Both the position numbers and the translations under genes were made by a program. Shown here piece by piece: positions 1 through 8,506 of a stretch of 64,000 nucleotides of DNA. Below the pieces are notes generated by a model. That model was not told the DNA's origin, did no database searches, and saw only the letters and a list, made by a program, of their open reading frames with translations. The stretch spans positions 930,001 to 994,000 of the forward strand of contig NZ_CP133671.1 in the NCBI RefSeq assembly GCF_031326345.1, given 5' to 3'. Every line of letters starts with the position of its first letter. The stretch's first letter is position 1. The stretch comes from Aureispira sp. CCB-E. Its GTDB lineage: Bacteria > Bacteroidota > Bacteroidia > Chitinophagales > Saprospiraceae.

Positions 1-1
1 T

Positions 2-49
2 TTATTACGCCGTTTTTTGCTAGACGATTTGTCTAACGAAGCGGAATAA
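2..49 (+). CDS. Possible C-terminal tail of an upstream gene (partial)
   Basis: One frame is open from base 2 to a TAA at 47-49 and would end a protein in LLRRFLLDDLSNEAE. The other two plus-strand frames stop earlier. A strong terminator follows 58 bases later, as expected behind a gene on this strand. Only 15 codons are visible, so no family can be named and the reading is tentative. Confidence 0.35.
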   Translation, partial: LLRRFLLDDLSNEAE

Positions 50-106
50 ATATAATATTGATAGATTGATTCACCTACTGGTATAGCTGATAATCGAAAG
101 CATTAT

Positions 107-141
107 AAACCATTTTAAATTTAATTTAAAATGGTTTTTTT
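107..141 (+). terminator. Rho-independent terminator
   Basis: A perfect 14-bp stem (107-120 with 124-137) with a 3-base loop runs directly into a T-run at 135-141. It lies behind the possible gene tail ending at 49 and ahead of the receptor gene at 421. Confidence 0.8.
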
Positions 142-420
142 ATGGGCATAGAAACGACTTTAACTTTTTGGTTTGATTTGGTGTTAAGTGTTTGTTAATT
201 AATTATTTACATTGGGTTGTGTTGGTGTAGGATGTATTGTAACGAGGAAGAGGATAGGCGGTTTTTGCTTTGGCACTAAAAAAAAACTATATATCTTATT
301 ATCTTGCTGCGTTATTTATTGAAATAGCGCAAAATTTTACCCCTTAAAATACAATCTATTTTTACTAAAAAAAGGCAAAAATAGAAGTCTCATAGTAAAA
401 CCAATTAATCCAAATAAACA
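142..420. other. Intergenic region upstream of the TonB receptor
   Basis: AT-rich sequence with no convincing open frame or RNA gene. Together with the terminator it makes up a gap of about 370 bases. It must hold the promoter of the receptor gene, but I see no clean TAnnTTTG box; a near match (TATTTTTA) lies around 358-365. Confidence 0.4.
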
Positions 421-2802
421 ATGTATCATAAATTAGGAATTATTTTTGGCTTTTTTCTTTTGATGAACACGCTTTGTGCTCAACAAGGAGATAAGTCTGT
501 TAAGTTGCAAACAGTACGAGGTCAAGTAGTCGACCAAGTGACAGGAAAAGGACTCTCTAATGTATTAGTTGAGTTATTAAATTACACGCCAAGGGTTGCG
601 GCAATCTCTAGTGAGGACGGTTCATTTGAACTAAAAAATGTACCTATTGGTTATCAAAGAATTCGGGCTAATGGCTACGGTTATTATGATGTAGTTTATA
701 CTGAGCTGGTTATAGCAGGTAAACAGTCTGTTATGAAGATAAAGATGGAAGAAGAGGTAGAGATTGAAATTGCAACCATAGAAGCAACAACAGATGGTCG
801 AATCAAGAATGCTAAAATGATAACCATTGATGAGATGAATGTGGTGAGTGCTCGACCCTTTAATATAGAAGAAACGAATCGATACATTACAGGATTTGGA
901 GGACCAGCGAGAGCCGTAACTAATTATCCTGGCTTACTAAATACAGACGATGCGCAAAACTATATTGTATCTAGAGGATATAGCCCTTATGGTATCCAAT
1001 GGATGATAGAGGGAGTACCTGTAGAAAATCCTCATCATTTTGCTACAATGGGAAATACTGGGGCATTATTCCCGTTGCTAAATAACAATTTATTGGCTTC
1101 TTCGGATTTTGTGAATGGAGCTTTCTCTGCTCGATACAACAACGTGTATGCAGGAATGTTTGATATTAATATGCGTCGAGGAAATAACCAACGTCATGAA
1201 TTTTCGGCTTTGTTGAGTGTGTATGGAGCAGAATTTATTGCAGAAGGACCTTTTAAAAAGAAAGGTGCTTCTTATGCGATAGCTGCTCGTGCAGGTATTT
1301 TTGACGTTTTACAGCAAATTGGATTAAGCTTGGGAACCAATGCTACGCCTAGGTATTATGATGTTAATTTTAAAATTGATATTCCTACTAAGAAAGCAGG
1401 GCATTTTTCCTTGTTTGGAGTAGGAGGACTTTCTGATATTGCCGTTTTGGATGAAGGAGCAATAGACGAGGATGCATTTGTCAATGCAGGGATTAACTTT
1501 TATATTAATACTGGTTTTGGGTTGGCAGGGTTGAACCATCTAAAACATTTTGAAAATGATGTGTCTCTCAAAACAACACTATCTTATTTAATCGAAGATT
1601 ATAAATTGCACCGTGATACGATTTTTCCCGATACTTTAGTGCCATTTTTTACTGTTAGAAATTTCCGTCAACGTGCAGGTATCTCAACACTACTGAGCAA
1701 AAAGTTTAGTCCTCAATTTGTATTGAGAGGAGGGGCTAGTGCATATGTTCACTTTATATCTGTGAAAGGAGAGTGGCGTAGACGAAACGAATTGCATTCT
1801 ATGGCGGATGATATTCAAGTGTTAGCAAATGCTTTTGCTGAGGCACGATATAAATTTTCAAGTGCGTTTGCTTTTGTTTTAGGTGTACAAGGAATGTATT
1901 GGTCTTTGAATAAGAATTCATGGGCAATAGAACCAAGGCTTGCATTAGATTGGCGAGTGGGGAAACGTCATAGAATTAGCTTAGGATATGGCTGGACAAG
2001 CAAAATTCAATCTTTTGCGGTTGCTTTTTTGGTAAAGAAACAAGCGGATGGAACTTATGATGATAGTAACCGAGAGTTAGGATTAAATAGGAGCCATCAG
2101 TTGGCATTGTCTTATGATACTTATTTAGCTCGTTTCTGGGGTATCAAAGCGAATGCCTATGTCTCATACAATACAAATCTAGCGGTAGATAGAGAACGTA
2201 ATAGTTTTTCTATAGTTAATCATGGAAATTTTGCCATCTACCCTGACTCAACGGGGCTACAAAGTACAGGTAAATCCTTAAATTATGGTGTCGAAATTTC
2301 AGTAGAAAAATTCTTTAACAAAGGTCTGTATGGGTTGTTGTCAGCAGCTTATCAGCGTTCCATGTACCAAGGTAGTGATGAAGTATGGCGTAGAAGTGCT
2401 TTCGATGCTCAATATGTAACCTCTTTAGTAATGGGGAAAGAATTTAAAATAGGAAAAGAAAAGCAAAATGTAATTTACGGTGATTTTAGATTCAATTTGC
2501 ATGGAGGGCTGCCTTATACGCCAATAGATTTGGAAGCTTCTAAGCGTGCAGGTAGAGAAGTACTATTGGAAGATCAAGCTTATAGCCAAGAATTGGGATT
2601 ATACAAACGAATCGATGTACGTGTTGGTGCTCGATTTAATCACCGTAGAAAACGAATTTCACATCATATCTTTTTAGTTGTGCAAAATGTAGCTGCTTTT
2701 CGCAATGATTTTGAAGTTCGTTACAACCCTACAACAGAAGAAATTGTTAGGACACAACAGTTTGGTATTATTCCCAACTTATTTTATCAAGTTTATTTTT
2801 AA
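421..2802 (+). CDS. TonB-dependent outer-membrane receptor with carboxypeptidase-regulatory-like domain
   Basis: A 793-residue outer-membrane transporter. Residues 1-20 are a signal peptide ending at CAQ. Residues about 32-110 form a carboxypeptidase-D-regulatory-like beta-sandwich (VRGQVVDQVTGKGLSNV, then EDGSFELKNVPIG), the usual N-terminal extension of Bacteroidota TonB receptors. The plug follows at about 130-235 and includes VSRGYSPYGIQWMIEGVPV at 183-201. The rest is beta-barrel with alternating aromatic strands, and the protein ends in phenylalanine (QVYF), as barrel proteins recognised by the Bam machinery usually do. It is short for a SusC protein and no SusD partner lies next to it, so it is probably a stand-alone receptor. 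The substrate cannot be told from sequence. It appears monocistronic, with about 280 non-coding bases downstream. Confidence 0.85.
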   Translation: MYHKLGIIFGFFLLMNTLCAQQGDKSVKLQTVRGQVVDQVTGKGLSNVLVELLNYTPRVAAISSEDGSFELKNVPIGYQRIRANGYGYYDVVYTELVIAGKQSVMKIKMEEEVEIEIATIEATTDGRIKNAKMITIDEMNVVSARPFNIEETNRYITGFGGPARAVTNYPGLLNTDDAQNYIVSRGYSPYGIQWMIEGVPVENPHHFATMGNTGALFPLLNNNLLASSDFVNGAFSARYNNVYAGMFDINMRRGNNQRHEFSALLSVYGAEFIAEGPFKKKGASYAIAARAGIFDVLQQIGLSLGTNATPRYYDVNFKIDIPTKKAGHFSLFGVGGLSDIAVLDEGAIDEDAFVNAGINFYINTGFGLAGLNHLKHFENDVSLKTTLSYLIEDYKLHRDTIFPDTLVPFFTVRNFRQRAGISTLLSKKFSPQFVLRGGASAYVHFISVKGEWRRRNELHSMADDIQVLANAFAEARYKFSSAFAFVLGVQGMYWSLNKNSWAIEPRLALDWRVGKRHRISLGYGWTSKIQSFAVAFLVKKQADGTYDDSNRELGLNRSHQLALSYDTYLARFWGIKANAYVSYNTNLAVDRERNSFSIVNHGNFAIYPDSTGLQSTGKSLNYGVEISVEKFFNKGLYGLLSAAYQRSMYQGSDEVWRRSAFDAQYVTSLVMGKEFKIGKEKQNVIYGDFRFNLHGGLPYTPIDLEASKRAGREVLLEDQAYSQELGLYKRIDVRVGARFNHRRKRISHHIFLVVQNVAAFRNDFEVRYNPTTEEIVRTQQFGIIPNLFYQVYF

Positions 2803-3036
2803 TAAGTATGCGTTTAGTATTTGGTATTTAAAAATATTGATGCAATAGCGATACATGCCTTATACAGCTTGTTTTTACAAAAGAACCAAATAAAATTCTG
2901 AAAAATAGATTTTGAGAGTAGCAAAAAATGGTAATGTTCGGTAAAAGTATAGTTTTGTAAAATCTAAAAATTATTTTTATTTGAACTGCTTTTGATAAAA
3001 GCTCGGTATTTATTATTATAAATTCATGTTTTTTGT

Positions 3037-3044
3037 TACTTTTG
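3037..3044 (+). promoter_or_regulatory. Bacteroidota -7 promoter box for the E2 gene
   Basis: TACTTTTG fits the TAnnTTTG consensus of the Bacteroidota primary sigma factor and sits 39 bases before the start codon at 3084. No clear TTG -33 element is present at the expected spacing. Confidence 0.55.
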
Positions 3045-3083
3045 CGCTTGAATTAGGATTTTTACACCAAATATTTTAGTACA

Positions 3084-4412
3084 ATGGCAAAAGTCGAGCT
3101 AATAATGCCCAAACTGGGCGAAAGTGTTATGGAGGCAACCATTCTTACTTGGGAAAAACAGGTTGGAGACACGATTGAGATGGATGAAAATGTGGTGGTA
3201 ATTGCAACAGATAAAGTAGATACGGAAGTACCTTCTCCAGTAGAGGGTAAGCTAGTAGAAATCCTATTTCAAGAAGGTGATACCGTCGCTGTTGGTGCTG
3301 CTATTGCTATGATTGAAACAGATAGTGCAGCAGAGGTTCAAGCATCTCCTGCGGTCGTGGAAACAACTTCTGAGGAGGTAAAACAACCTGCCGCACAAAA
3401 TAACGGTACTGTGGCTACTCCTTCTGCTAATTTAGATACTTCTTCTTCTAATCGCTTTTATTCTCCATTGGTGAAGAGTATGGCAAAAGAAGAGGGCATT
3501 GGATTAGAAGAACTAGAAAAAATTACAGGAACAGGCAAAAACAGTAGAGTTACTAAAAGTGATATGTTGGCTTACATCGAAAATAGAGGCAATGCCCCTG
3601 TTGCTACGACACCAACTACTACAGCTAAAACGTCACAACCTACTGCTGCTAATAATACTGTTGCAGCTCCTCAATTCAAAACACCGCCTGTTAATAGAAG
3701 CGGAAATGTTGAGATTGTTGAAATGGATCGTATGCGCCGTTTGATTGCCGATCATATGGTGATGTCTAAACATGTATCTCCACACGTTACTTCTTTTGTA
3801 GAAGCAGATGTAACGGACATTGTTAACTGGAGAAATAGCATCAAAAAAGATTTCCAAGAGCGTCATGGCGAAAAAATCACGTTTACTCCAATTTTTATGG
3901 AAGCTGTCGTGAAAGCCATTCAAGATTTCCCAATGGTCAATGTTGCTGTTGATGGCGATCAAATTGTACGTTATAAAGATATTAATATAGGGATGGCTGC
4001 AGCTTTGCCTACTGGTAATTTGATTGTACCTGTTATTAAAAATGCAGAAAACCTAAATATGGTTGGATTAACAAAGAATGTTAACGACTTAGCAAACCGT
4101 GCTCGAAACAACCAACTACGTCCTGATGAAATTCAGGGAGGAACATTTACTTTAACTAATGTAGGAACATTTGGTAATGTAATGGGAACTCCAATCATCA
4201 ATCAACCTCAAGTAGCCATTTTGGCGGTAGGGGCTATCCGCAAAAAACCAGCTGTTATGGAAACACCACATGGTGATGTCATCGCTGTGCGCCACATGAT
4301 GTTCTTGTCTTTGTCTTATGACCATAGAGTAGTAGACGGAATGTTAGGAGGTTCTTTCTTGCGCCGAGTAGCAGATTACCTAGAAAAATTCGATGTGAAT
4401 AGAAGCATCTAA
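3084..4412 (+). CDS. 2-oxoacid dehydrogenase complex E2 (dihydrolipoamide acyltransferase)
   Basis: A 442-residue core enzyme of a 2-oxoacid dehydrogenase complex that moves the acyl group from E1 to coenzyme A through a swinging lipoyl arm. A single lipoyl domain spans residues 1-78, with the lipoylated lysine at about 44 in ATDKVDTEVPSP. An Ala/Pro/Thr-rich linker follows, then the E1/E3-binding domain at about 125-165 (SPLVKSMAKEEGI). A second linker leads to the catalytic domain at about 207-442, with the active-site motif HRVVDG (His414, Asp418). The N-terminus resembles branched-chain or mixed-specificity E2s of Bacteroidota more than pyruvate E2s with several lipoyl domains, but substrate is not certain. 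E1 and E3 genes are not in the window. The gene has its own -7 box and terminator, so it is transcribed alone. Confidence 0.92.
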   Translation: MAKVELIMPKLGESVMEATILTWEKQVGDTIEMDENVVVIATDKVDTEVPSPVEGKLVEILFQEGDTVAVGAAIAMIETDSAAEVQASPAVVETTSEEVKQPAAQNNGTVATPSANLDTSSSNRFYSPLVKSMAKEEGIGLEELEKITGTGKNSRVTKSDMLAYIENRGNAPVATTPTTTAKTSQPTAANNTVAAPQFKTPPVNRSGNVEIVEMDRMRRLIADHMVMSKHVSPHVTSFVEADVTDIVNWRNSIKKDFQERHGEKITFTPIFMEAVVKAIQDFPMVNVAVDGDQIVRYKDINIGMAAALPTGNLIVPVIKNAENLNMVGLTKNVNDLANRARNNQLRPDEIQGGTFTLTNVGTFGNVMGTPIINQPQVAILAVGAIRKKPAVMETPHGDVIAVRHMMFLSLSYDHRVVDGMLGGSFLRRVADYLEKFDVNRSI

Positions 4413-4443
4413 GAATAATTAACTTTTATAGTTAAAGAATTAC

Positions 4444-4482
4444 AAGCCTCGTCATTTAATAATTAATGATGAGGCTTTTTTT
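4444..4482 (+). terminator. Rho-independent terminator of the E2 gene
   Basis: A 13-bp stem with one G-T wobble (4444-4456 with 4465-4477) is followed by a T-run at 4476-4482, 32 bases past the stop codon. Confidence 0.8.
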
Positions 4483-4705
4483 ATTGTAAATCGCATAAAA
4501 AACTCATTGTGAATAATTAAGCCCCTGAATGCTTCGATTGGTATTGAATTTGTTATTTTAAAGAAAAAAAAAGAAATTACTAGAAAAAAAATTAAACTTA
4601 TAGACATCTCAATAGTCTAACCTAAACGGGAAAACTATATTCCTCCCCGAAAAACTTGAACCACATTCGCATTATTTAATCCCTATCTTAAAAAAAAGTA
4701 ATATT

Positions 4706-5491
4706 ATGAAACTACTGAGTTATTTTACCTTGAGCATTGCTACGCTTTTGTTAGTAACAACTGCTTGCGAAAAACAAGAAGCCGCAGACTGGACATACTC
4801 TACAGATGATACAATGGCTGATTTGGCTTTTGATGATGTCTACAATGCTATGAGTGGTGAATCTAATGATAATAATAATTTAAGAGCTTGTGCTAACTTG
4901 ACGCTTAGTGGCACAACATTTCCAATAACAGTAACGGCCGATTTTAATGCCTCAACAGGATGTGGAGATGGTCGTGTGCGTTCTGGAGTAATCACAGCGG
5001 TGTATAGTGGTCGCTGGAATGCTACAGGTACTACGGTGACGATTACTACAACAGATTATACCGTAAATGGGTATAAAGTTGCGGGAACAAATGTTATTGA
5101 AAACTTAGGTACTGTGAATGGAAATCCAACATTTCGTTCTACAGTAACGAATGGACAAGTAACTACCCCAACTGGAGATGTCATACATCGTGACGCAGTA
5201 AAAGAGTATGCATGGATAGATGGTACCAGTACGCCTCTGGATATTACAGATGATGTTTGGCAATTAACAGGAAGTGCCAATGGGACTACTAGAAATGGAA
5301 ATGCATATACCGCACAAATTACAACTCCCGTTATCAAAGCGAATAGCTGTAACTGGGTACAACAAGGCGTTGTAGAGGTACAGCCTGCTGGTGGTGGCGT
5401 TGTTCGAAAAATTGATTACGGTCCAAACACTTGTGATGCTACAGCAACCGTATCCTATGGTCTTTGGTCTATGAATATTACAATGAACTAA
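4706..5491 (+). CDS. Hypothetical lipoprotein
   Basis: A 261-residue exported protein of unknown function. Residues 1-20 are a lipoprotein signal peptide and the lipobox VTTAC puts the lipidated cysteine at 21. No membrane segment follows. The mature part is rich in Thr, Ser, Asn and Gly with short alternating beta-strand-like stretches (for example TVTITTTDYTVNGYKVAG), the look of an all-beta secreted domain. Six cysteines in the mature chain could form disulphides. I recognise no catalytic motif. Similar lipoproteins of this size are common and uncharacterised in Bacteroidota. A clean terminator follows at 5584-5618, so the gene seems to be transcribed alone. Confidence 0.75.
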   Translation: MKLLSYFTLSIATLLLVTTACEKQEAADWTYSTDDTMADLAFDDVYNAMSGESNDNNNLRACANLTLSGTTFPITVTADFNASTGCGDGRVRSGVITAVYSGRWNATGTTVTITTTDYTVNGYKVAGTNVIENLGTVNGNPTFRSTVTNGQVTTPTGDVIHRDAVKEYAWIDGTSTPLDITDDVWQLTGSANGTTRNGNAYTAQITTPVIKANSCNWVQQGVVEVQPAGGGVVRKIDYGPNTCDATATVSYGLWSMNITMN

Positions 5492-5583
5492 CATCACTTA
5501 CTAGACTATTTTGTGTTGTAAGGGAATTTCATACGTTAAAACAATAGACAAACATTAAAAGCCATAAGTGGCTTACAAGAATA

Positions 5584-5618
5584 AAGAGCGATACAGACCT
5601 TTTGTTTGTGTCGCTTTT
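5584..5618 (+). terminator. Rho-independent terminator of the lipoprotein gene
   Basis: An 11-bp core stem (5587-5597 with 5605-5615), extendable to 14 bp by A-T and G-T pairs, is followed by TTTT. It lies between the lipoprotein stop and the ATG at 5664. That argues against the GTG at 5568 as a start for the next gene. Confidence 0.7.
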
Positions 5619-5663
5619 GCATTTTCTCTATCTTGCCAAAAATTTAACAACAAGCATTCAAAA

Positions 5664-6464
5664 ATGAAGCAGGAAAGAATAGATCGTTTTGTAACCATAT
5701 TGGATAAAAAACTTCGTGTAAGGCATTTAAAACAGAAGAGAACCAACAACGATACACCAACCATTGTATTTTTGCATGAAGGTCTAGGATGCATTGATTT
5801 GTGGAAAGACTTTCCCAATTTGGTGGCAGAAGCAACGGGACTAGATATAATAATGTACGAACGACAAGGGCATGGAGAATCTGATCCTTTAAACAGTCCA
5901 CGACCTTTAAATTATCTAGAGGTTGAAGCAGAGGTTTATCTTTCTCAATTATTGCAACAATTAAAAATTGACCGTCCTATTTTGATAGGGCATAGCGATG
6001 GGGCTACAATTGCTTTAATTTATGCTGCTCTTTATCCTGTTTCAATGGTGATAACAGCTGCTGCGCACGTGCTGGTAGAAGAAATAACTATAAAAGGAAT
6101 ACAAGAGGCTGTCTCTAATTACGATAAAAATAATATTCGAGCTAAATTGGAACGATATCATGGCAACAAAGCAAATGATTTGTTTTGGGCATGGGCCAAT
6201 ACTTGGTTGAATCCAGAATTTAAGTCTTGGAATGTTACGCATTATTTGCCAAAAATAAACTGTCCTGCCTTATTGGTACAAGGAAAAGAGGATGAATATG
6301 CAACTTTGAAACAACTGCACTTAATTGCCGATTATTTGGAAGCCCCAACAGAAGTGTGGGAAATTGACAATTGTGCGCATGCTCCACATATTCAAGCGAA
6401 ACAACGTTTTTTAGAGAAACTAAAATGTTTTATCAAAGAACATATTTTAGTGTTGAAGAATTGA
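5664..6464 (+). CDS. Alpha/beta-fold hydrolase
   Basis: A 266-residue cytoplasmic serine hydrolase. The oxyanion-region motif HEGLG is near residue 37, the nucleophile elbow is GHSDG (Ser111), the acid is Asp210 in QGKEDEY and the base is His239 in NCAHAPH, so the catalytic triad is complete and in order. The sequence between the core strands (about 125-190) is the lid. The frame stays open upstream to a GTG at 5568, but that stretch contains a terminator hairpin and has unusual composition, so the ATG at 5664 is preferred. The substrate is unknown; the fold covers esterases, lactonases and C-C hydrolases. No signal peptide is present from the chosen start, and neighbours give no pathway hint. 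Confidence 0.85.
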   Translation: MKQERIDRFVTILDKKLRVRHLKQKRTNNDTPTIVFLHEGLGCIDLWKDFPNLVAEATGLDIIMYERQGHGESDPLNSPRPLNYLEVEAEVYLSQLLQQLKIDRPILIGHSDGATIALIYAALYPVSMVITAAAHVLVEEITIKGIQEAVSNYDKNNIRAKLERYHGNKANDLFWAWANTWLNPEFKSWNVTHYLPKINCPALLVQGKEDEYATLKQLHLIADYLEAPTEVWEIDNCAHAPHIQAKQRFLEKLKCFIKEHILVLKN

Positions 6465-6737
6465 TACTGTTGGGTTCGTTTATTTTTTGATCTAATTTTT
6501 ACCAAGCAATTATTCTATATTAAAATTTTTAGTAAATCAGTATTGACTGCTTATATATTAGCAGGATAGCACGTTATACATACAATGTAAATTGGATGAA
6601 GTCATGATTTTAGAAAACAACACAAAATAATTATTAATTAACTCATTAAAAAGACCCCTTTGTAAGGATTAAATATAGACCCCCTCTAATTTGTACGTCC
6701 ATTCAAAGGAGTTAAAAGACTTTAAATAACTGGACAC

Positions 6738-8087
6738 ATGAAAAAGACATACAGTTTTGCTGCTTTGTTGCTACTACCTATACTACTAAGCCAAATAGGC
6801 TGTCAGCAAGAAACACTTAATCCATTAGATGAACAGTTGATTCAGCAAATGAAAACCTCATCTTATGGTGAAGGTGTTAGCTATTATCAACTTCCAGATA
6901 GTGATGATTTGGAAAATATTCCCCAAGACCCTAAAAACCCGTTAACAGCAGAGAAAATAGAATTGGGTAAGCTCATTTATCATGAAACTGCTTTTGCTGT
7001 AGATGTAAAATTTTCAGGAAGCATGAAGGCAATTTCTTGCGCTACTTGTCACCATGCAGCGGCTGGTTTTCAAGCGGGAATGGCACAGGGAATTGCTGAT
7101 GGTGGAACAGGTTTTGGAGTACAAGGAGAAGGTCGAGTAGTAGACCCACTTTGCCCATTGGATTCTATAGATGTACAAGAAACCAGAACTCCTTCGTTGC
7201 TTAATGTTGCGTATCAAAAAGTAATGCGATGGAACGGTTCGATGGGAGCTACTGGCTCTAATTTGGGAACAGAGGCACGATGGGTAGGACCTGCTTTTTC
7301 TAAAAATCACTTGGGGTTTGAAGGGGTCGAAACTCAAAGTATTGTCGCCTTAAAAGGACATCGCCAAAATATGGACCCAGCGGTCATTCAAGGAACCACT
7401 TATAAAGATTTGTTTGATGCTGCTTTTCCTACCGTACCAGTTGCGGAGCGTTATACTAATAAGATGGCAGGATTGGCAATAGCTGCTTATTCTCGCACTG
7501 TTATGGCAAACAAAGCCCCTTTTCAAGAATGGGTTAGAGGTAATTATACGGCTATGACCGATCAACAGAAGCAAGGTGCGTTGTTGTTTTTTGGAGAAGC
7601 AGGTTGTTACCGTTGTCACAATGGACCATCCTTAGCAACAGAAGGCTTTCATGCTTTTGGAACAAAAGATTTGTATCAAAATACTAGTGCCCCGATATAC
7701 AATACATCTATAGATAGTATAGAAACATTGGGACGTGGTGGTTTTACAGGGAACGCAGCGGATATGTATCGTTTTAAAGTTCCTCAACTTTACAATGTTA
7801 GAGATTCGCCTTTTGAAGGACATGGCGGCTCTTTTGGTTCTGTGCGAGCAATGGTTGATTATAAAAATAAAGGCATAGCCGAAAACCCTAATGTGCCTGC
7901 CAATAGATTGTCTCCTATGTTTGTCCCTTTAGGATTGACAGAGGAACAAGTTGATCAGATTGCCGATTTTATTGACAATGCTTTGCACGACGATTATTTG
8001 GATCGTTATGTACCTAGCAGCCTACCTACAGGTGCTTGTTTCCCAAATGCCGATGCACAGTCAAAAATAGATCTGGGTTGTAATTAA
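6738..8087 (+). CDS. Di-haem cytochrome c peroxidase family lipoprotein
   Basis: A 449-residue exported c-type cytochrome of the CcpA/MauG family. A lipoprotein signal ends at the lipobox SQIGC (Cys22). The first haem site is CATCH at 101-105, preceded by ELGKLIYHE, the family's usual lead-in. The second haem site is CYRCH at 290-294. Two c-haems in these positions are the hallmark of bacterial cytochrome c peroxidases and MauG-like enzymes. Family members reduce hydrogen peroxide or oxidise a partner protein in the periplasm. The sequence between the haems includes ETRTPSLLNVAY, matching the conserved R-T/S-P-x-L-x-N stretch. No electron donor gene is adjacent. I cannot tell a true peroxidase from a MauG-like oxidase. 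Confidence 0.88.
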   Translation: MKKTYSFAALLLLPILLSQIGCQQETLNPLDEQLIQQMKTSSYGEGVSYYQLPDSDDLENIPQDPKNPLTAEKIELGKLIYHETAFAVDVKFSGSMKAISCATCHHAAAGFQAGMAQGIADGGTGFGVQGEGRVVDPLCPLDSIDVQETRTPSLLNVAYQKVMRWNGSMGATGSNLGTEARWVGPAFSKNHLGFEGVETQSIVALKGHRQNMDPAVIQGTTYKDLFDAAFPTVPVAERYTNKMAGLAIAAYSRTVMANKAPFQEWVRGNYTAMTDQQKQGALLFFGEAGCYRCHNGPSLATEGFHAFGTKDLYQNTSAPIYNTSIDSIETLGRGGFTGNAADMYRFKVPQLYNVRDSPFEGHGGSFGSVRAMVDYKNKGIAENPNVPANRLSPMFVPLGLTEEQVDQIADFIDNALHDDYLDRYVPSSLPTGACFPNADAQSKIDLGCN

Positions 8088-8238
8088 TGGAGAAGTACAA
8101 AAGCTGTAACAATGAAGAGAGCCACAACATAAAAAATTACGCTCTAATGGGCATAATAGACTAAAAGAATTCATGGACTAGTGAATACATTCTAAGGTTA
8201 AATTAGAATTTTACAATTTAGAAAACTATTTTTGTTTA

Positions 8239-8397
8239 CAATAGTTCGTTGAAACCACGCAGTAGCAGCGAAGCTAAACTTTAAAATTTTGATTATCAAA
8301 CTAATATAAATGTGCTTTTTTATCTTTTTGGTAAAAAAGTAAACAACTAAGCGATAGCGATCTCACGACCGCAGGGAGCTAATCAACGAACTACTAT
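8239..8397. repeat. Dispersed intergenic repeat, copy A
   Basis: Bases 8239-8272 are identical over 34 nt to 52361-52394. The element is bounded by the inverted pair TAGTTCGTTGA and TCAACGAACTA. A second shared block, CTCACGACCG, sits at 8362-8371 here and 52409-52418 in copy B. The AT-rich middle (from about 8289, beginning TTGATTAT) resembles the copies at 57232 and 59402. There is no open frame in it. Confidence 0.7.
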
Positions 8398-8401
8398 GTT
8401 T

Positions 8402-8437
8402 AAAGACTGTTTCGTTAATTTCTAAACAGTTTTTTTT
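8402..8437 (+). terminator. Rho-independent terminator
   Basis: Stem 8402-8412 with 8424-8434, then eight T (8430-8437). It lies behind the cytochrome gene and repeat copy A, and its T-run touches the -7 box of cysS. Confidence 0.7.
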
Positions 8438-8444
8438 AGCTTTG
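8437..8444 (+). promoter_or_regulatory. Bacteroidota -7 promoter box for cysS
   Basis: TAGCTTTG fits TAnnTTTG and lies 62 bases upstream of the cysS start. It begins at the last T of the preceding terminator. No obvious -33 TTG. Confidence 0.5.
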
Positions 8445-8506
8445 CTAACCACTAGACAATAGGTCTAAACAATTATTATCATAATTATCAATGAACAAAA
8501 AGTACG

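Noticed and set aside
421-3083. SusC/SusD polysaccharide locus
   Set aside because: The receptor is shorter than SusC proteins, and no SusD or glycoside hydrolase gene accompanies it.
5568-5663. GTG at 5568 as the start of the alpha/beta hydrolase
   Set aside because: The extension contains a clear terminator hairpin (5584-5618) and does not resemble the family; ATG at 5664 fits.
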